DNA of 64,000 bases from VHCN01 sp964589935 (lineage in GTDB: Bacteria; Verrucomicrobiota; Verrucomicrobiia; Limisphaerales; VHCN01): NCBI GenBank assembly GCA_964589935.1, contig CAZPVD010000010.1, positions 75,554 to 139,553 on the forward strand, read 5' to 3'. The position numbers were made by a program, and so were the translations under genes. The notes under the pieces were generated by a model that saw only the letters and a list, made by a program, of their open reading frames with translations, made no database searches and had not been told where the DNA came from. This document shows, piece after piece, positions 53,551-62,099 of the stretch (its first letter is position 1; every line of letters begins with the position of its first letter).

Positions 53551-54261
53551 CTAAGACTTCCTTTTTGGGTCGAGATAGGCAAGCTCACGAAGGGCAAGGT
53601 TGATAAATGAAATAAGGCCCAACACTTCAATCCAGTCGGGATTACAATCATTATGGGCATACTTGTTTCGATATGTTCCATATAGGCCTGAAAACAGATC
53701 TCGATAAGATTGCTTCTGTGAAGCATCGAGAGGTAGCGCGACGGTTGATTTACTGCCAAACACAAGATTCACTAACTCGGGACCATCCCTATCTTCTGGG
53801 AGCGAGAACTGTGTGCGCAAGCGTGATGTGAGCACGATGAATGCTTTCCTAATGGCGGAATCAAACTCTCGCTTGGTGAGTAGCCCAACAACCTTCTCCT
53901 GAAGTTCCGAATCAACTGCGGCCGACTTTTCGAGCCACGTGCGATAGTGTTCGCGGATTTTGGGCAAATCCGTCTCGTTCAAATCAACAATATCAGAAAG
54001 TGAGCTCTTCTTGTCGCCGCTCTCAAGATAGTGGATGAGGAAACCCAAGTGACGCCGCGTATTGCCAACGAAGATCGACTCTTTTGGCATCACGGAGACC
54101 AAGTCATCATAAAGGGTTCCCAAAGCCTTCGCCTCGAGCAGAAGCGCCTTCGCGCTGGCCCGGGTCTTGAATCGCTTGTGCAGCGCCATCGCTCCTTCTT
54201 CGAGATTCTTGATACGGTCGGTAATGGATGGATCGGCGAGAAACATGTATTTACCCAACAT
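53551..54261 (-). CDS. TIGR02391-like (Ymh) protein with a HEPN-type motif
   Basis: A 236-residue protein. Residues about 130-225 resemble the TIGR02391/Ymh domain: FDSAIRKAFIVLTSRLR, DRDGPELVNLVFG, then GLYGTYRNKYAHND. The RNKYAH string is the R-x4-H motif of HEPN nucleases, so an RNase function is plausible. The first 120 residues are helical and not recognised. The gene has lower GC than its neighbours and lies alone between an aldolase gene and a palindromic repeat, suggesting acquired DNA. Proteins with this domain are often found near defence or restriction genes, but no such gene is next to it here. Confidence 0.65.
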   Translation of the reverse strand: MLGKYMFLADPSITDRIKNLEEGAMALHKRFKTRASAKALLLEAKALGTLYDDLVSVMPKESIFVGNTRRHLGFLIHYLESGDKKSSLSDIVDLNETDLPKIREHYRTWLEKSAAVDSELQEKVVGLLTKREFDSAIRKAFIVLTSRLRTQFSLPEDRDGPELVNLVFGSKSTVALPLDASQKQSYRDLFSGLYGTYRNKYAHNDCNPDWIEVLGLISFINLALRELAYLDPKRKS

Positions 54262-54719
54262 TTAAGTAGATTGCACCGTGCAATTCAGCCCGTCGGGCAT
54301 GGCGGGACGCTAGGTCTGGCCTTCGCCGTGGTCAAGCCGCAGTTGCGCGGGCACTTGGCGTGAGCCGCGTCTCATCTCCTTGCCCGCTGGACAACGAGCG
54401 CCTGTCCCGGCAGGGACAACGGACCATAGCCCGGCGTTTCAACGCCGGGACATTGCGCCCAAACACCCGAGTCCCGCCGGGACGGCTGGGAGCCATCGTG
54501 TCCGTCTCCTTCAGCCGTCCCGGCGGGACTCATGCCGTCGCGATACAAAACCCGGCGTTGAAACGCCGGGCTATTCTCGAACGTCCCTCCGGGACTCAAA
54601 TGCCCGCTGCCGCGTTTGCCGTTTGACCCGCCGCGTGTTTGTGTTTCAATGCGCGCCTGCGTCCGGCCCGGAACGCGCCGGGTTCGGCGCAGGTTCATCG
54701 GCCCGGCGCGGTTCGCATC
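54262..54719. other. Non-coding gap with a palindromic repeat
   Basis: This 458-base gap holds no convincing gene. The short open frames inside it come from the repeat at 54404-54595. Outside that repeat I see no promoter, RNA or coding pattern. Confidence 0.5.
54404..54595. repeat. Large imperfect inverted repeat with nested hairpins (BIME-like)
   Basis: The left arm (54404-54488) and right arm (54512-54595) are imperfect complements with a 23-base centre. Each arm carries its own palindromes: cccggcgtt-aacgccggg type at 54431-54449 and 54550-54570, and GTCCCG-CGGGAC type near the ends and centre. Such nested GC hairpins are typical of REP/BIME elements, which are non-coding and often multicopy. 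Confidence 0.7.
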
Positions 54720-55823
54720 ATGTTAAAAGCTGGCATCGTCGGTCTGCCCAACGTCGGCAAGTCCACCCTGTTCAACGCCGTCACGCGCACGCGCAAGGCC
54801 GAGGCGGCGAACTATCCCTTTTGCACCATCGAGCCGAACGTCGGCATCGTCACCGTGCCGGACGCGCGGCTCTTCGAGCTGCAGAAGATCGCCAAGACGA
54901 AGGTCGTCATCCCGGCGGCCATCGAGTTCGTGGACATCGCGGGCCTTGTGAAGGGCGCGAGCGACGGCGAAGGTCTCGGTAATAAATTTCTTTCACACAT
55001 CCGCGAGGTGGACGCCATCGTGCAGGTGGTGCGGTGCTTCGAAGACGCGGACATCCATCACGTGACCGGCTCGATTGACCCGGTGCGCGACATTGAGATC
55101 ATCAACACGGAACTCGTGCTGTGCGACCTCGAAGCGGTGAAGAAGCGGCTCGAAAAAGTCGCGAAGGACGCCAAGCGCGGCGACAAGGTCGCGCTCGCCG
55201 AGGAGGCGGTGCTCAAGAAGCTGGAGCCGCACTTGAACGCCGGCAAGCCCGCGCTGCTCATCGAGCTGACGGCGGAGGAGAAGATTATTTCGCGCGGCTT
55301 CTACCTGCTCACGGACAAGCCGACGATCTTCGCGGCTAACGTGAAGGAGTCCGATCTCGCGCAGGCGGACAGCAATCCGCACGTGGCGAAGGTGCGCGAT
55401 TATGCGATGCACCACATCGGGTGCGAGACGACCATCATCAGCGCGCAGATCGAGAGCGATCTCACGGATCTTTCCGCGGACGAGGCGAAGGAGTTTTTGA
55501 AGGAACTCGGCGTCGAGGAGAGCGGTGTGGGTGCGCTCATCCGCGCGACGTATCATTTGCTCGGCCTTCGCACTTACTTCACGGCCGGCGAAAAGGAAGT
55601 GCGCGCGTGGACGATTCACGCGGGCGACACGGCGCCGAAGGCCGCGGGCGTGATTCACTCGGACTTCGAGCGGGGCTTCATCAAGGCCGAAACGGTGGCT
55701 TACGAGGACTTGCTCAAGTGCGGCTCCGTCGCCGCCGCGCGCGAAAAGGGCCTCTACCGCATGGAAGGCAAGGAATACGTGGTGAAGGACGGGGACGTGA
55801 TGCTGTTCAAGTTCAACGTGTAG
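54720..55823 (+). CDS. ychF: Redox-regulated ATPase YchF
   Basis: YchF (Obg-like ATPase 1), 367 residues, a universally conserved P-loop protein that binds ATP rather than GTP and associates with ribosomes. Segments are GIVGLPNVGKSTLFNAVT (G1), EFVDIAGLVKGASDGEGLGNKFLSHIR (G3, in part) and the C-terminal TGS domain with TYFTAGEKEVRAWTIHAGDTAPKAAGVIHSDFERGFIKAE (in part). The ATG at 54720 is chosen for the standard N-terminus MLKAGIVG; the frame is open upstream into the repeat region. Confidence 0.96.
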   Translation: MLKAGIVGLPNVGKSTLFNAVTRTRKAEAANYPFCTIEPNVGIVTVPDARLFELQKIAKTKVVIPAAIEFVDIAGLVKGASDGEGLGNKFLSHIREVDAIVQVVRCFEDADIHHVTGSIDPVRDIEIINTELVLCDLEAVKKRLEKVAKDAKRGDKVALAEEAVLKKLEPHLNAGKPALLIELTAEEKIISRGFYLLTDKPTIFAANVKESDLAQADSNPHVAKVRDYAMHHIGCETTIISAQIESDLTDLSADEAKEFLKELGVEESGVGALIRATYHLLGLRTYFTAGEKEVRAWTIHAGDTAPKAAGVIHSDFERGFIKAETVAYEDLLKCGSVAAAREKGLYRMEGKEYVVKDGDVMLFKFNV

Positions 55824-55920
55824 CGGCGGGGCGGGTTTTCTTCTGTAACATTTTTGCAGGCTGCCCTGTCTAACTTCCCGATAAGGCCAACAGGCCACAA
55901 AACAAACGAAGGAATCCACT

Positions 55921-56199
55921 ATGAAAAACATACTCACACGACGCACAGCACTGTTCACCGCGGCCGTCGCAGTGCCGGTGCTTTTTCAAAACGCCTCGGC
56001 TGCCGAGTCCAAGCCCAAGGCCAAGGGCAAGGAAGGCCCGCTCCATCGCGCCATCCACGAATTGCATGACGCCAAGGCCTACTTGGAAAAGGCCAACCAC
56101 GACTTCGGCGGCAACAAGGCGCAGGCGATCAAGGACGTGGACGCCGCGCTCAAGGCGCTGCATGCGGCCATCGAATACGAGGAAAAGAAAGGCGCGTAA
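55921..56199 (+). CDS. Small exported helical protein
   Basis: A 92-residue protein with a signal peptide containing twin arginines (ILTRRTALFTAAVAVPVLFQ, cut near ASA). The mature part is a Lys/Ala/His-rich helix pair (HRAIHELHDAKAYLEKANHDFGG, KAIKDVDAALKALHAAIEYE-like). The pattern HxAIxxLxxAKxxLExAxHDFGG recurs in small PVC proteins of unknown function. An AAGGAA sequence six bases before the ATG supports the start. A terminator follows the stop codon. Confidence 0.65.
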   Translation: MKNILTRRTALFTAAVAVPVLFQNASAAESKPKAKGKEGPLHRAIHELHDAKAYLEKANHDFGGNKAQAIKDVDAALKALHAAIEYEEKKGA

Positions 56200-56231
56200 C
56201 GCGCGCAGGCCGCAGTCGTAATTGCCTCACG

Positions 56232-56264
56232 CCCGCCCCGCCGCAAGGCCGGGCGGGTTTTTAT
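56232..56264 (+). terminator. Intrinsic terminator after the small exported protein gene
   Basis: CCCGCCC (56232-56238) pairs with GGGCGGG (56251-56257), with extra pairing inside the loop, and TTTTTATT follows. It is 33 bases after the stop codon. Confidence 0.75.
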
Positions 56265-56359
56265 TTGGATGGGCTGAGGAGTCCTTCGCGGTTTTCCATT
56301 GAACGGCGGGCGCGGCTCCGTTAGTGAAGGGCCGTTCCCTCGCGGAAGAGCGGACGACG

Positions 56360-57031
56360 ATGAACTTCACTACCAAAGGCGGGCGGCAATGGACTGCGCG
56401 GATCATTCTGGCGAGCTGCCTCTGGCTTGCGGTCGCGGCGGCGCGCGCGCAGGAGCACGAGCAGTTCATCACGTTCGAGGCGGGGCCGGTGTTTCGTGAG
56501 AGTCTCACGGCGCAGGCGTCGGGCGCGATCGCCGGGAGCCAGCGCATTTCGCTCGGCACGGGGTTCCGGGTCAACGCGGAGTTTGGCTATTATATCACGG
56601 ACTGGCTGCACGGCACGTTCAACACGGGCCTGCTGATGAACGGCATGACGGACGCGGTGCCGGGCAATGGCGATCCGAATTTGTATCGCCTGCCGTTCAT
56701 GGCGGGGCTGGTGTTTAGCTATCCGAACACCACGCGGCTGACGCCGTTTTTCGGCGTGGGCGCGGGCGGGGTGTTTTCGATTCTCGACGGCGAGTTCGAC
56801 ATTGCGGGAAGCCGTCTCGGTTCGCGCGCGACGGACATCTCCTTCGCGTGGGAAGTGCAGACGGGCCTGCGCTGGGAATGCACGGACACTTGGGACGTGA
56901 CGCTGACCTATCGCATGCTCGGAATGCCGGGGTCGAGTTTTAAGTATGACACCGGCACCGGGCCGGCGACGGTGAAGCTCGGCAACTCCTTCGCGCACTC
57001 GATCCTGCTGGGAATGAGCGCGAACTTTTAG
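56360..57031 (+). CDS. Predicted outer-membrane beta-barrel protein
   Basis: A 223-residue exported protein. A signal peptide (about 1-31, cut near AARAQ) is followed by alternating hydrophobic/polar strands typical of small OmpW/OmpA-like beta barrels: GTGFRVNAEFGYYITDWLHGTF, LPFMAGLVFSYP, LTPFFGVGAGGVFSIL and a C-terminal SFAHSILLGMSANF ending in phenylalanine, the usual signal for outer-membrane insertion. The specific role is unknown. The ATG at 56360 gives the signal peptide. Confidence 0.7.
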   Translation: MNFTTKGGRQWTARIILASCLWLAVAAARAQEHEQFITFEAGPVFRESLTAQASGAIAGSQRISLGTGFRVNAEFGYYITDWLHGTFNTGLLMNGMTDAVPGNGDPNLYRLPFMAGLVFSYPNTTRLTPFFGVGAGGVFSILDGEFDIAGSRLGSRATDISFAWEVQTGLRWECTDTWDVTLTYRMLGMPGSSFKYDTGTGPATVKLGNSFAHSILLGMSANF

Positions 57032-57106
57032 CGTCCGTGACGCGGCGTGCTTTGTGTTGCGTGGTTTGGATTTGTCTCGCGCCGTGCATTGTGCGATGAA
57101 TAGGGC

Positions 57107-57748
57107 GTGAAACGGATATTCAGGCAATTGCTCGTCATCGCAGCCAGCGTGGCGTTTGCGAATTGCGCGCTCGCGCAGCAGGAGATCACCGTCAGCGGCA
57201 GCTCCTTTCACCGGCGCGCGAGCCGCCAGTTTGTTGAAGGGGCTTACTACGACATCCTGCCGGAGATACCCGCGACTTACCGCACCTATCCGACGAACTA
57301 CGACATCATCCGGCCGCAAATCCTCCGGCCGGACATGGAGCCGACGCGAATGGTGAAGGGAGAAATCCTGCGTCCGACCATTCTCATCCCGCGCACGACG
57401 GTGCCCGATTCAATCCGGCCCACGATTCTTGAAAAGTTTCGCGTGGACAAGCCGTCCATCGAAAAGCCCGAATACGACACCAACGTGCGGCTCTTCCGCG
57501 GCTATGATTTCCGGGTGGACCGGCTGCAGGTCAGCGGCACGTGCGCGTATTGCAAGACCGGCCTTTACGGGAACCACCGCTATCACACCGACCGCAGCGT
57601 GCTCGTGACCGAGGAGGCGCAGCCGCTCCCGCCCATCGAGGAGCGTGTGCGCGAGTTGATGCCCACCTACAATCCGCAGGCGACAAACCGCTTCGAGCGC
57701 GTCCGGCCCATCCCCATTTACAAGCCCGATTACGGCGCCAACCAGTAG
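57107..57748 (+). CDS. Exported protein with a single CxxC motif
   Basis: A 213-residue exported protein that I do not recognise. A Sec signal peptide (about 1-23, cut near ALAQ) precedes a Pro/Arg/Tyr-rich chain (YDIIRPQILRPDMEPTRMVKG, ILRPTILIPRTTVPDSIRPTI), a single CAYC motif in GTCAYCKTGLYG, and a C-terminal Pro-rich tail. The start is GTG at 57107 behind AGGGC. No terminator of strength separates it from the asnB gene downstream. Confidence 0.55.
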   Translation: MKRIFRQLLVIAASVAFANCALAQQEITVSGSSFHRRASRQFVEGAYYDILPEIPATYRTYPTNYDIIRPQILRPDMEPTRMVKGEILRPTILIPRTTVPDSIRPTILEKFRVDKPSIEKPEYDTNVRLFRGYDFRVDRLQVSGTCAYCKTGLYGNHRYHTDRSVLVTEEAQPLPPIEERVRELMPTYNPQATNRFERVRPIPIYKPDYGANQ

Positions 57749-57770
57749 AAGCGTGTTGACCGCCTCCGCC

Positions 57771-57800
57771 GCCTTCTCCTTAATTCGCGGCGGGCTTTCT
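57771..57800 (+). terminator. Possible weak terminator before asnB
   Basis: CCGCCGCC pairs with GCGGCGGG around a loop of about a dozen bases and is followed by CTTTCTT. The T-tract is interrupted, so termination would be partial. Confidence 0.3.
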
Positions 57801-57852
57801 TGCGGACGCGCCGGCTTGCGCGCCGCGGTGTTCCCCGGCTACTGACTCACGC

Positions 57853-59763
57853 ATGTGCGCGATTTGCGGCATCGTCAACTTCGATGGGCGTCCCGTCGAG
57901 GAACGCGCGCTCGTCACCATGCGCGACGTGATGATCAATCGCGGCCCTGACGCCGCGGGAATTTATCTCAAGAACCACGCCGCGCTCGGCCATCGCAGGT
58001 TGAGCATCATTGACCTCTCGCCGCTCGGCAACCAGCCGATGACGAACGAGGACGGCACGATCTGGACCGTCTTCAACGGCGAAATCTACAACTTCCCTGA
58101 GCTTCGCCGAGAACTGCTCGACAAGGGCCACGTCTTCCGCAGCGGCAGCGACACGGAGGTCATCCTCCATGGCTACGAGCAGTGGGGCGAGCGTGTCTTC
58201 AGCCGGATGGATGGCATGTTCGCCATTGGCCTGTGGGACGAGCGCAACGAGCGGCTGTTCCTCGCGCGCGACCGTTTTGGCAAGAAGCCGCTCTACTACA
58301 CGCAGCGCGGCGCGACCGTGATGTTCTCGTCGGACATCAAGTCATTTTGGACGCTCGACCCTCAGCGCTTCACGCTCAACCCGCAGGCCGTGGATTGTTA
58401 CTTGCACCATCTCGCGGTGACGCAGGAGCACTGCATCTTCAACGAGGTCGAAAAAGTCCGCCCAGCGCACTACCGCGAGTTCAACCGCCGCGGCACGCGC
58501 GAGACGCGCTACTGGGCGCCGAGCTTTCATACCAAGCTCAAGGCCGGCGAACGCGAGGTGCTCGATCTCATGGACGCAAAACTCCGCGAGGCCGTCCGCA
58601 AACGCCTCGTGTCCGACGTGCCGCTCGGCGCGTTCCTCAGCGGCGGCGTGGATTCGAGCCTCGTCGTCGCGATGATGAGCCAGCTCACGGACAAGCCGGT
58701 GAAGACTTTTTCCATCGGCTTCGAGGAGCAGGATTTTTCCGAGTTGGAATACTCCCGCGCCGTCGCGAAACGCTGGCGCACCGACCACAAGGAAATCGTC
58801 CTCAAGCCCGACGTGCTCGCCATCCTGCCCTCGCTCGTGTGGGAATACGGCGAGCCGTTTGCCGACTCGTCGGCCATCCCGACTTACTACGTCTCGAAGG
58901 CCGCGCGCGAATTCGTCACCGTCGCGCTCTCCGGCGACGGCGGCGATGAACTCTTCGGCGGCTACGACACCGCGAAGGCTTCCTACTGGGCCTACTACTA
59001 CGACCGCTTCTGTCCCGACGGCCTGCGCGCGAGCCTCGAGGCGAAGCTGCTCGCGCCGGACAACGCCGCGGGCCGCAACAAATTCCTGCACAAGCTCAAG
59101 ACCGTGATCGTCCACGCGCATCCCGACCCGGCGGTGCGGCACAGTTTCTCGATGGCCTTCGCGCAGCACCAGAAGGACGCGCTCTACACGCCGAAGTTCC
59201 GCGACTCGCTCAAGGGCCATCGCGACTGGCACATCTTCAACGACGCATGGCTCGTCGCCGGCCATTGGAACATCATTGACCAGAATTTGTTCTTCACCAT
59301 CGCCGGACGCCTGCCGAACGACTACCTCGTGAAGGTGGACGTGGCCTCGATGAAGACCGCGCTCGAACTGCGCAGCCCGCTGCTCGACACCGACCTCGCG
59401 ACGCTTGCCGGCTCGATTGACCCGCTGCTCAAAGTGCGTCATGGCAATCAGAAATATCTCCTCAAGAAACTCGCCGAACGCTACCTGCCGTGGGAAGTCA
59501 TTTACAGGCCGAAGAAAGGCTTCTCGCTTCCACTCAAGCACTGGCTGCGCGGCGAGATGAAGCCGCTGCTCGACCGCCTCCTGCCGGAAGGAAAACTCGT
59601 CGCGAACGGCTGGTTCAACCGTGACTACATCGCGCGGTTGATCGCGGAACACGGCTCCGGCGCGGCCGACCACACGCACCGGCTCTGGTCGCTGCTCTGG
59701 CTCGAACTGTGGTGGTGCATGTTCGTCGAGCGTTCGCTCAAGCCGACGGACAGTTTGAAGTGA
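57853..59763 (+). CDS. asnB: Asparagine synthase (glutamine-hydrolysing)
   Basis: A 636-residue AsnB-type enzyme, which uses glutamine nitrogen to amidate aspartate or a related carboxylate. The class II amidotransferase domain begins MCAICGIVNF, with Cys2 as nucleophile; most members read MCGI at this point. RGPDAAGIY and HRRLSIIDLS follow. The synthetase domain has the PP-motif FLSGGVDSSLVVAM and later LSGDGGDELFGGYD, then RLPNDYLVKVDVASMK. Such enzymes sometimes modify surface sugars or peptides rather than make asparagine. Confidence 0.93.
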   Translation: MCAICGIVNFDGRPVEERALVTMRDVMINRGPDAAGIYLKNHAALGHRRLSIIDLSPLGNQPMTNEDGTIWTVFNGEIYNFPELRRELLDKGHVFRSGSDTEVILHGYEQWGERVFSRMDGMFAIGLWDERNERLFLARDRFGKKPLYYTQRGATVMFSSDIKSFWTLDPQRFTLNPQAVDCYLHHLAVTQEHCIFNEVEKVRPAHYREFNRRGTRETRYWAPSFHTKLKAGEREVLDLMDAKLREAVRKRLVSDVPLGAFLSGGVDSSLVVAMMSQLTDKPVKTFSIGFEEQDFSELEYSRAVAKRWRTDHKEIVLKPDVLAILPSLVWEYGEPFADSSAIPTYYVSKAAREFVTVALSGDGGDELFGGYDTAKASYWAYYYDRFCPDGLRASLEAKLLAPDNAAGRNKFLHKLKTVIVHAHPDPAVRHSFSMAFAQHQKDALYTPKFRDSLKGHRDWHIFNDAWLVAGHWNIIDQNLFFTIAGRLPNDYLVKVDVASMKTALELRSPLLDTDLATLAGSIDPLLKVRHGNQKYLLKKLAERYLPWEVIYRPKKGFSLPLKHWLRGEMKPLLDRLLPEGKLVANGWFNRDYIARLIAEHGSGAADHTHRLWSLLWLELWWCMFVERSLKPTDSLK

Positions 59764-59833
59764 CACAAGCCGCGGCGACCAGGTGGCCAAGCTTTACAAG
59801 AAGGGATAAGCCCTCACGTAGGCAGTTAGAGCT

Positions 59834-60490
59834 TCAGTTGATGGTTCGATCGAACCACGCCCAAGTCAGGAGCCTTCCTCTTGAGTTGAAACTTATGCCG
59901 AGAATTTCGTAATTTTGTGAGAGTAGCGGCCAGCCGCCCGGCTTCGGATCATAAGTAATCCCTGTCCCCTCTGAATGCTCGTATGTAGGCGGCCCGAACA
60001 ATTGAACAACCTCATTCTTGGTCATGCCGTCCCGCAATGAACGGGATAAACGGCGCAATTCAAACCAACGCTCAGTGACGGTGGGATTGTAATTGTTCGT
60101 CTGCCCTGTCTCAGCCAGGCACTGCTTCACATGATCCAACTCGTCGGCTTTCTTGATTCGTTCACTTTCGTCGTCGCCGATTCTTCCATCATTACGCTTA
60201 ACACTTGTGAAAGAACCAGGGTAGAATACTGCCGACTGCGTAAAGTTACCCTGTAGGGTGTAATCTACTGTCTGAATAATTGTCCCTGGTTTAATTGGCT
60301 CCGCGGCCTGTTGAACAGATCCAACGCTTTGTTTTACAAGTTTTGGCGCCTTGCGAGAAACACCGTTCGTGTTGATAAACTTGGGAAAATTGGCCGATGA
60401 AACCGGTGACTTTCTGAGCGAATTGACTACCAAAACACAAAGTAGTGTCAGGCTGGCGACCAGAACTAAGAGTAGCATCTTTGTTCTCAT
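59834..60490 (-). CDS. Membrane-anchored protein with a BamE/SmpA-like segment
   Basis: A 218-residue protein with an N-terminal membrane anchor (MRTKMLLLVLVASLTLLCVLVV). The C-terminal part has LRDGMTKNEVVQLFGPPTYEH followed by GITYDPKPGGW, the pattern of the BamE/SmpA-OmlA fold, where G-M-T-x-x-E-V precedes a G-x-P turn. It is the last gene of a lower-GC run on the minus strand, 22 bases after the gene upstream. No lipobox is seen. The role is unknown. Confidence 0.6.
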   Translation of the reverse strand: MRTKMLLLVLVASLTLLCVLVVNSLRKSPVSSANFPKFINTNGVSRKAPKLVKQSVGSVQQAAEPIKPGTIIQTVDYTLQGNFTQSAVFYPGSFTSVKRNDGRIGDDESERIKKADELDHVKQCLAETGQTNNYNPTVTERWFELRRLSRSLRDGMTKNEVVQLFGPPTYEHSEGTGITYDPKPGGWPLLSQNYEILGISFNSRGRLLTWAWFDRTIN

Positions 60491-60512
60491 GGGGATGGAT
60501 TTTAAGGCTTCA

Positions 60513-62060
60513 CTATCTCGGTATCCCAGTTGCGGGGTCAACGACGTAACTCGGAGTTTCATCTGTTCCTAGTGGTGTTTCGCCAAACACATTGTCATCG
60601 GGAAACGAGATGCCATTTACCTCTTTTTTGACCGTAACAAATGATCGCCATCGTAGAACTGCACATACAACCTTATTGTCGAATGTCACCCATTGGTGTG
60701 CGAAGAAGCGCAGCGCAATCCGAGAGCCAGATGGTCTGTCCTGTGAGGAAAAGGATTCATTTGCTATATTCGATGTGAAGCCTACGGACGCAGCGTCAAT
60801 ATCAAAGATATTGCCTGCTGAATCTGGGACTGAATCCCCAGAATCATCATTCGAATTCGGATTGCTGCTGCCAAAAGTTAGGTCTTGGTTGGTGGCAACC
60901 TGAGACGGCTGACCTTGTCCAGGACTCCACAAGTATCGCTTGGAATTTGAATCCCTGTGCCAGGCGATAGCACCACCTTTAGCAGTCGCTGGAAACGTTG
61001 CAGTAAATTGTGCCTTGTGAAATCCCCATGCAAGCTTGCCGTCATCAGGATTATTGCGAGTCAGATTCATCCCGAGTTGATCGCCGGCCCATGCAAAACC
61101 ATCGTCATAAACGCCCGGGGAGATTCCATTGCCCTTCCATGCGATATTGTTGGTATCCCTCGGACTCATCTGGCCATCGAATTTTGGCTGAATTGTGACC
61201 AGATACTTAATGCCGGTCACGCTATCCACGTAATTTCTCTGTTGCTGACCCGGTGGCACGAATATATCTGCATTGGCTGATTTTGTATCGCCGTCATCAA
61301 TCGCCTTCCAAACGCAGTGGTCATCCTCATCGGGGTTCTTTTCCATGAACGTGATTTCGCCATCTGGAATAGGCAGCAGCGTGTCACCGTCTATCGCTGT
61401 AATTGGAAACTTGAACAAACCCGCCGGGATGTCATTCGTCCAATAACCCGCGTAGAACTGAAGATCAACCGTGTAGTCCATTTTATCGAACGTATGCGGC
61501 GAGTTGATCGCCTGAAAAACGGAATTGCTCAAGGTGCCATGAGGATAAGTGCTGCTCGGCACTCCGGGAAACCCGATATTGAAGTAGTTGCTGCTATTCG
61601 TATAGCCAGGACTGAATGTGACTTCTCCTGTGGACATGTTCGTAATATAGCGGTCGGCGTGAATGTTCGTGGTGTATTTTGTGCCAAGCAAAAGTCCATT
61701 TGAATTAGTGTCCCATAACCAGATGGTATATTCGATCAACTGGACCTCTCCATATTGCTGCTTCCAAGCATCTTCATAAGTCACAGTATATAAGCCGGTG
61801 GAGTTCGATCCGCGGCTATATCCAAAATTCCAAAGGTAGTTCCTGTTGGTGGATACGGAACCCGTGTCACCGCTTTCTGTGTATGAAAGCACGCGCATTT
61901 CTTCGGACTGTTCTGGCATTTGTGCCAATGTGCTTTGTGTAAGGCAAAAATTCAATAGGCAGTAAATCGCCATGAATATGCCCGCCCAGCGTGCGGTGCG
62001 CAAGGGCGAGGCAGGGGTTGCGTTGCGGAGGTGGGATTGCGTTTTATCCTGCGTCTTCAT
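60513..62060 (-). CDS. Large exported protein of unknown function
   Basis: A 515-residue exported protein. A signal peptide with long charged n-region is cut near LAQMPEQ (about 47). The mature part is rich in Asn, Thr, Ser, Asp and aromatic residues, with repeated strand-like stretches (SYTESGDTGSVSTNRNYLWNF, NSSNYFNIGFPGVP, DDGFAWAGDQLGM), like secreted beta-rich surface proteins. I find no known domain by eye. The ATG at 62060 is supported by AAGGAAG; a GTG at 62066 is the alternative. Base composition is lower in GC than the window. Confidence 0.65.
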   Translation of the reverse strand: MKTQDKTQSHLRNATPASPLRTARWAGIFMAIYCLLNFCLTQSTLAQMPEQSEEMRVLSYTESGDTGSVSTNRNYLWNFGYSRGSNSTGLYTVTYEDAWKQQYGEVQLIEYTIWLWDTNSNGLLLGTKYTTNIHADRYITNMSTGEVTFSPGYTNSSNYFNIGFPGVPSSTYPHGTLSNSVFQAINSPHTFDKMDYTVDLQFYAGYWTNDIPAGLFKFPITAIDGDTLLPIPDGEITFMEKNPDEDDHCVWKAIDDGDTKSANADIFVPPGQQQRNYVDSVTGIKYLVTIQPKFDGQMSPRDTNNIAWKGNGISPGVYDDGFAWAGDQLGMNLTRNNPDDGKLAWGFHKAQFTATFPATAKGGAIAWHRDSNSKRYLWSPGQGQPSQVATNQDLTFGSSNPNSNDDSGDSVPDSAGNIFDIDAASVGFTSNIANESFSSQDRPSGSRIALRFFAHQWVTFDNKVVCAVLRWRSFVTVKKEVNGISFPDDNVFGETPLGTDETPSYVVDPATGIPR

Positions 62061-62099
62061 TTTCACTTCCTTGGGTTCAGTGGTTTCCTTGCTGAAAGA

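Noticed and set aside
54360..54698. Small open frames in the 54.4 kb gap
   Set aside because: They are generated by the palindromic repeat and have no coding features.
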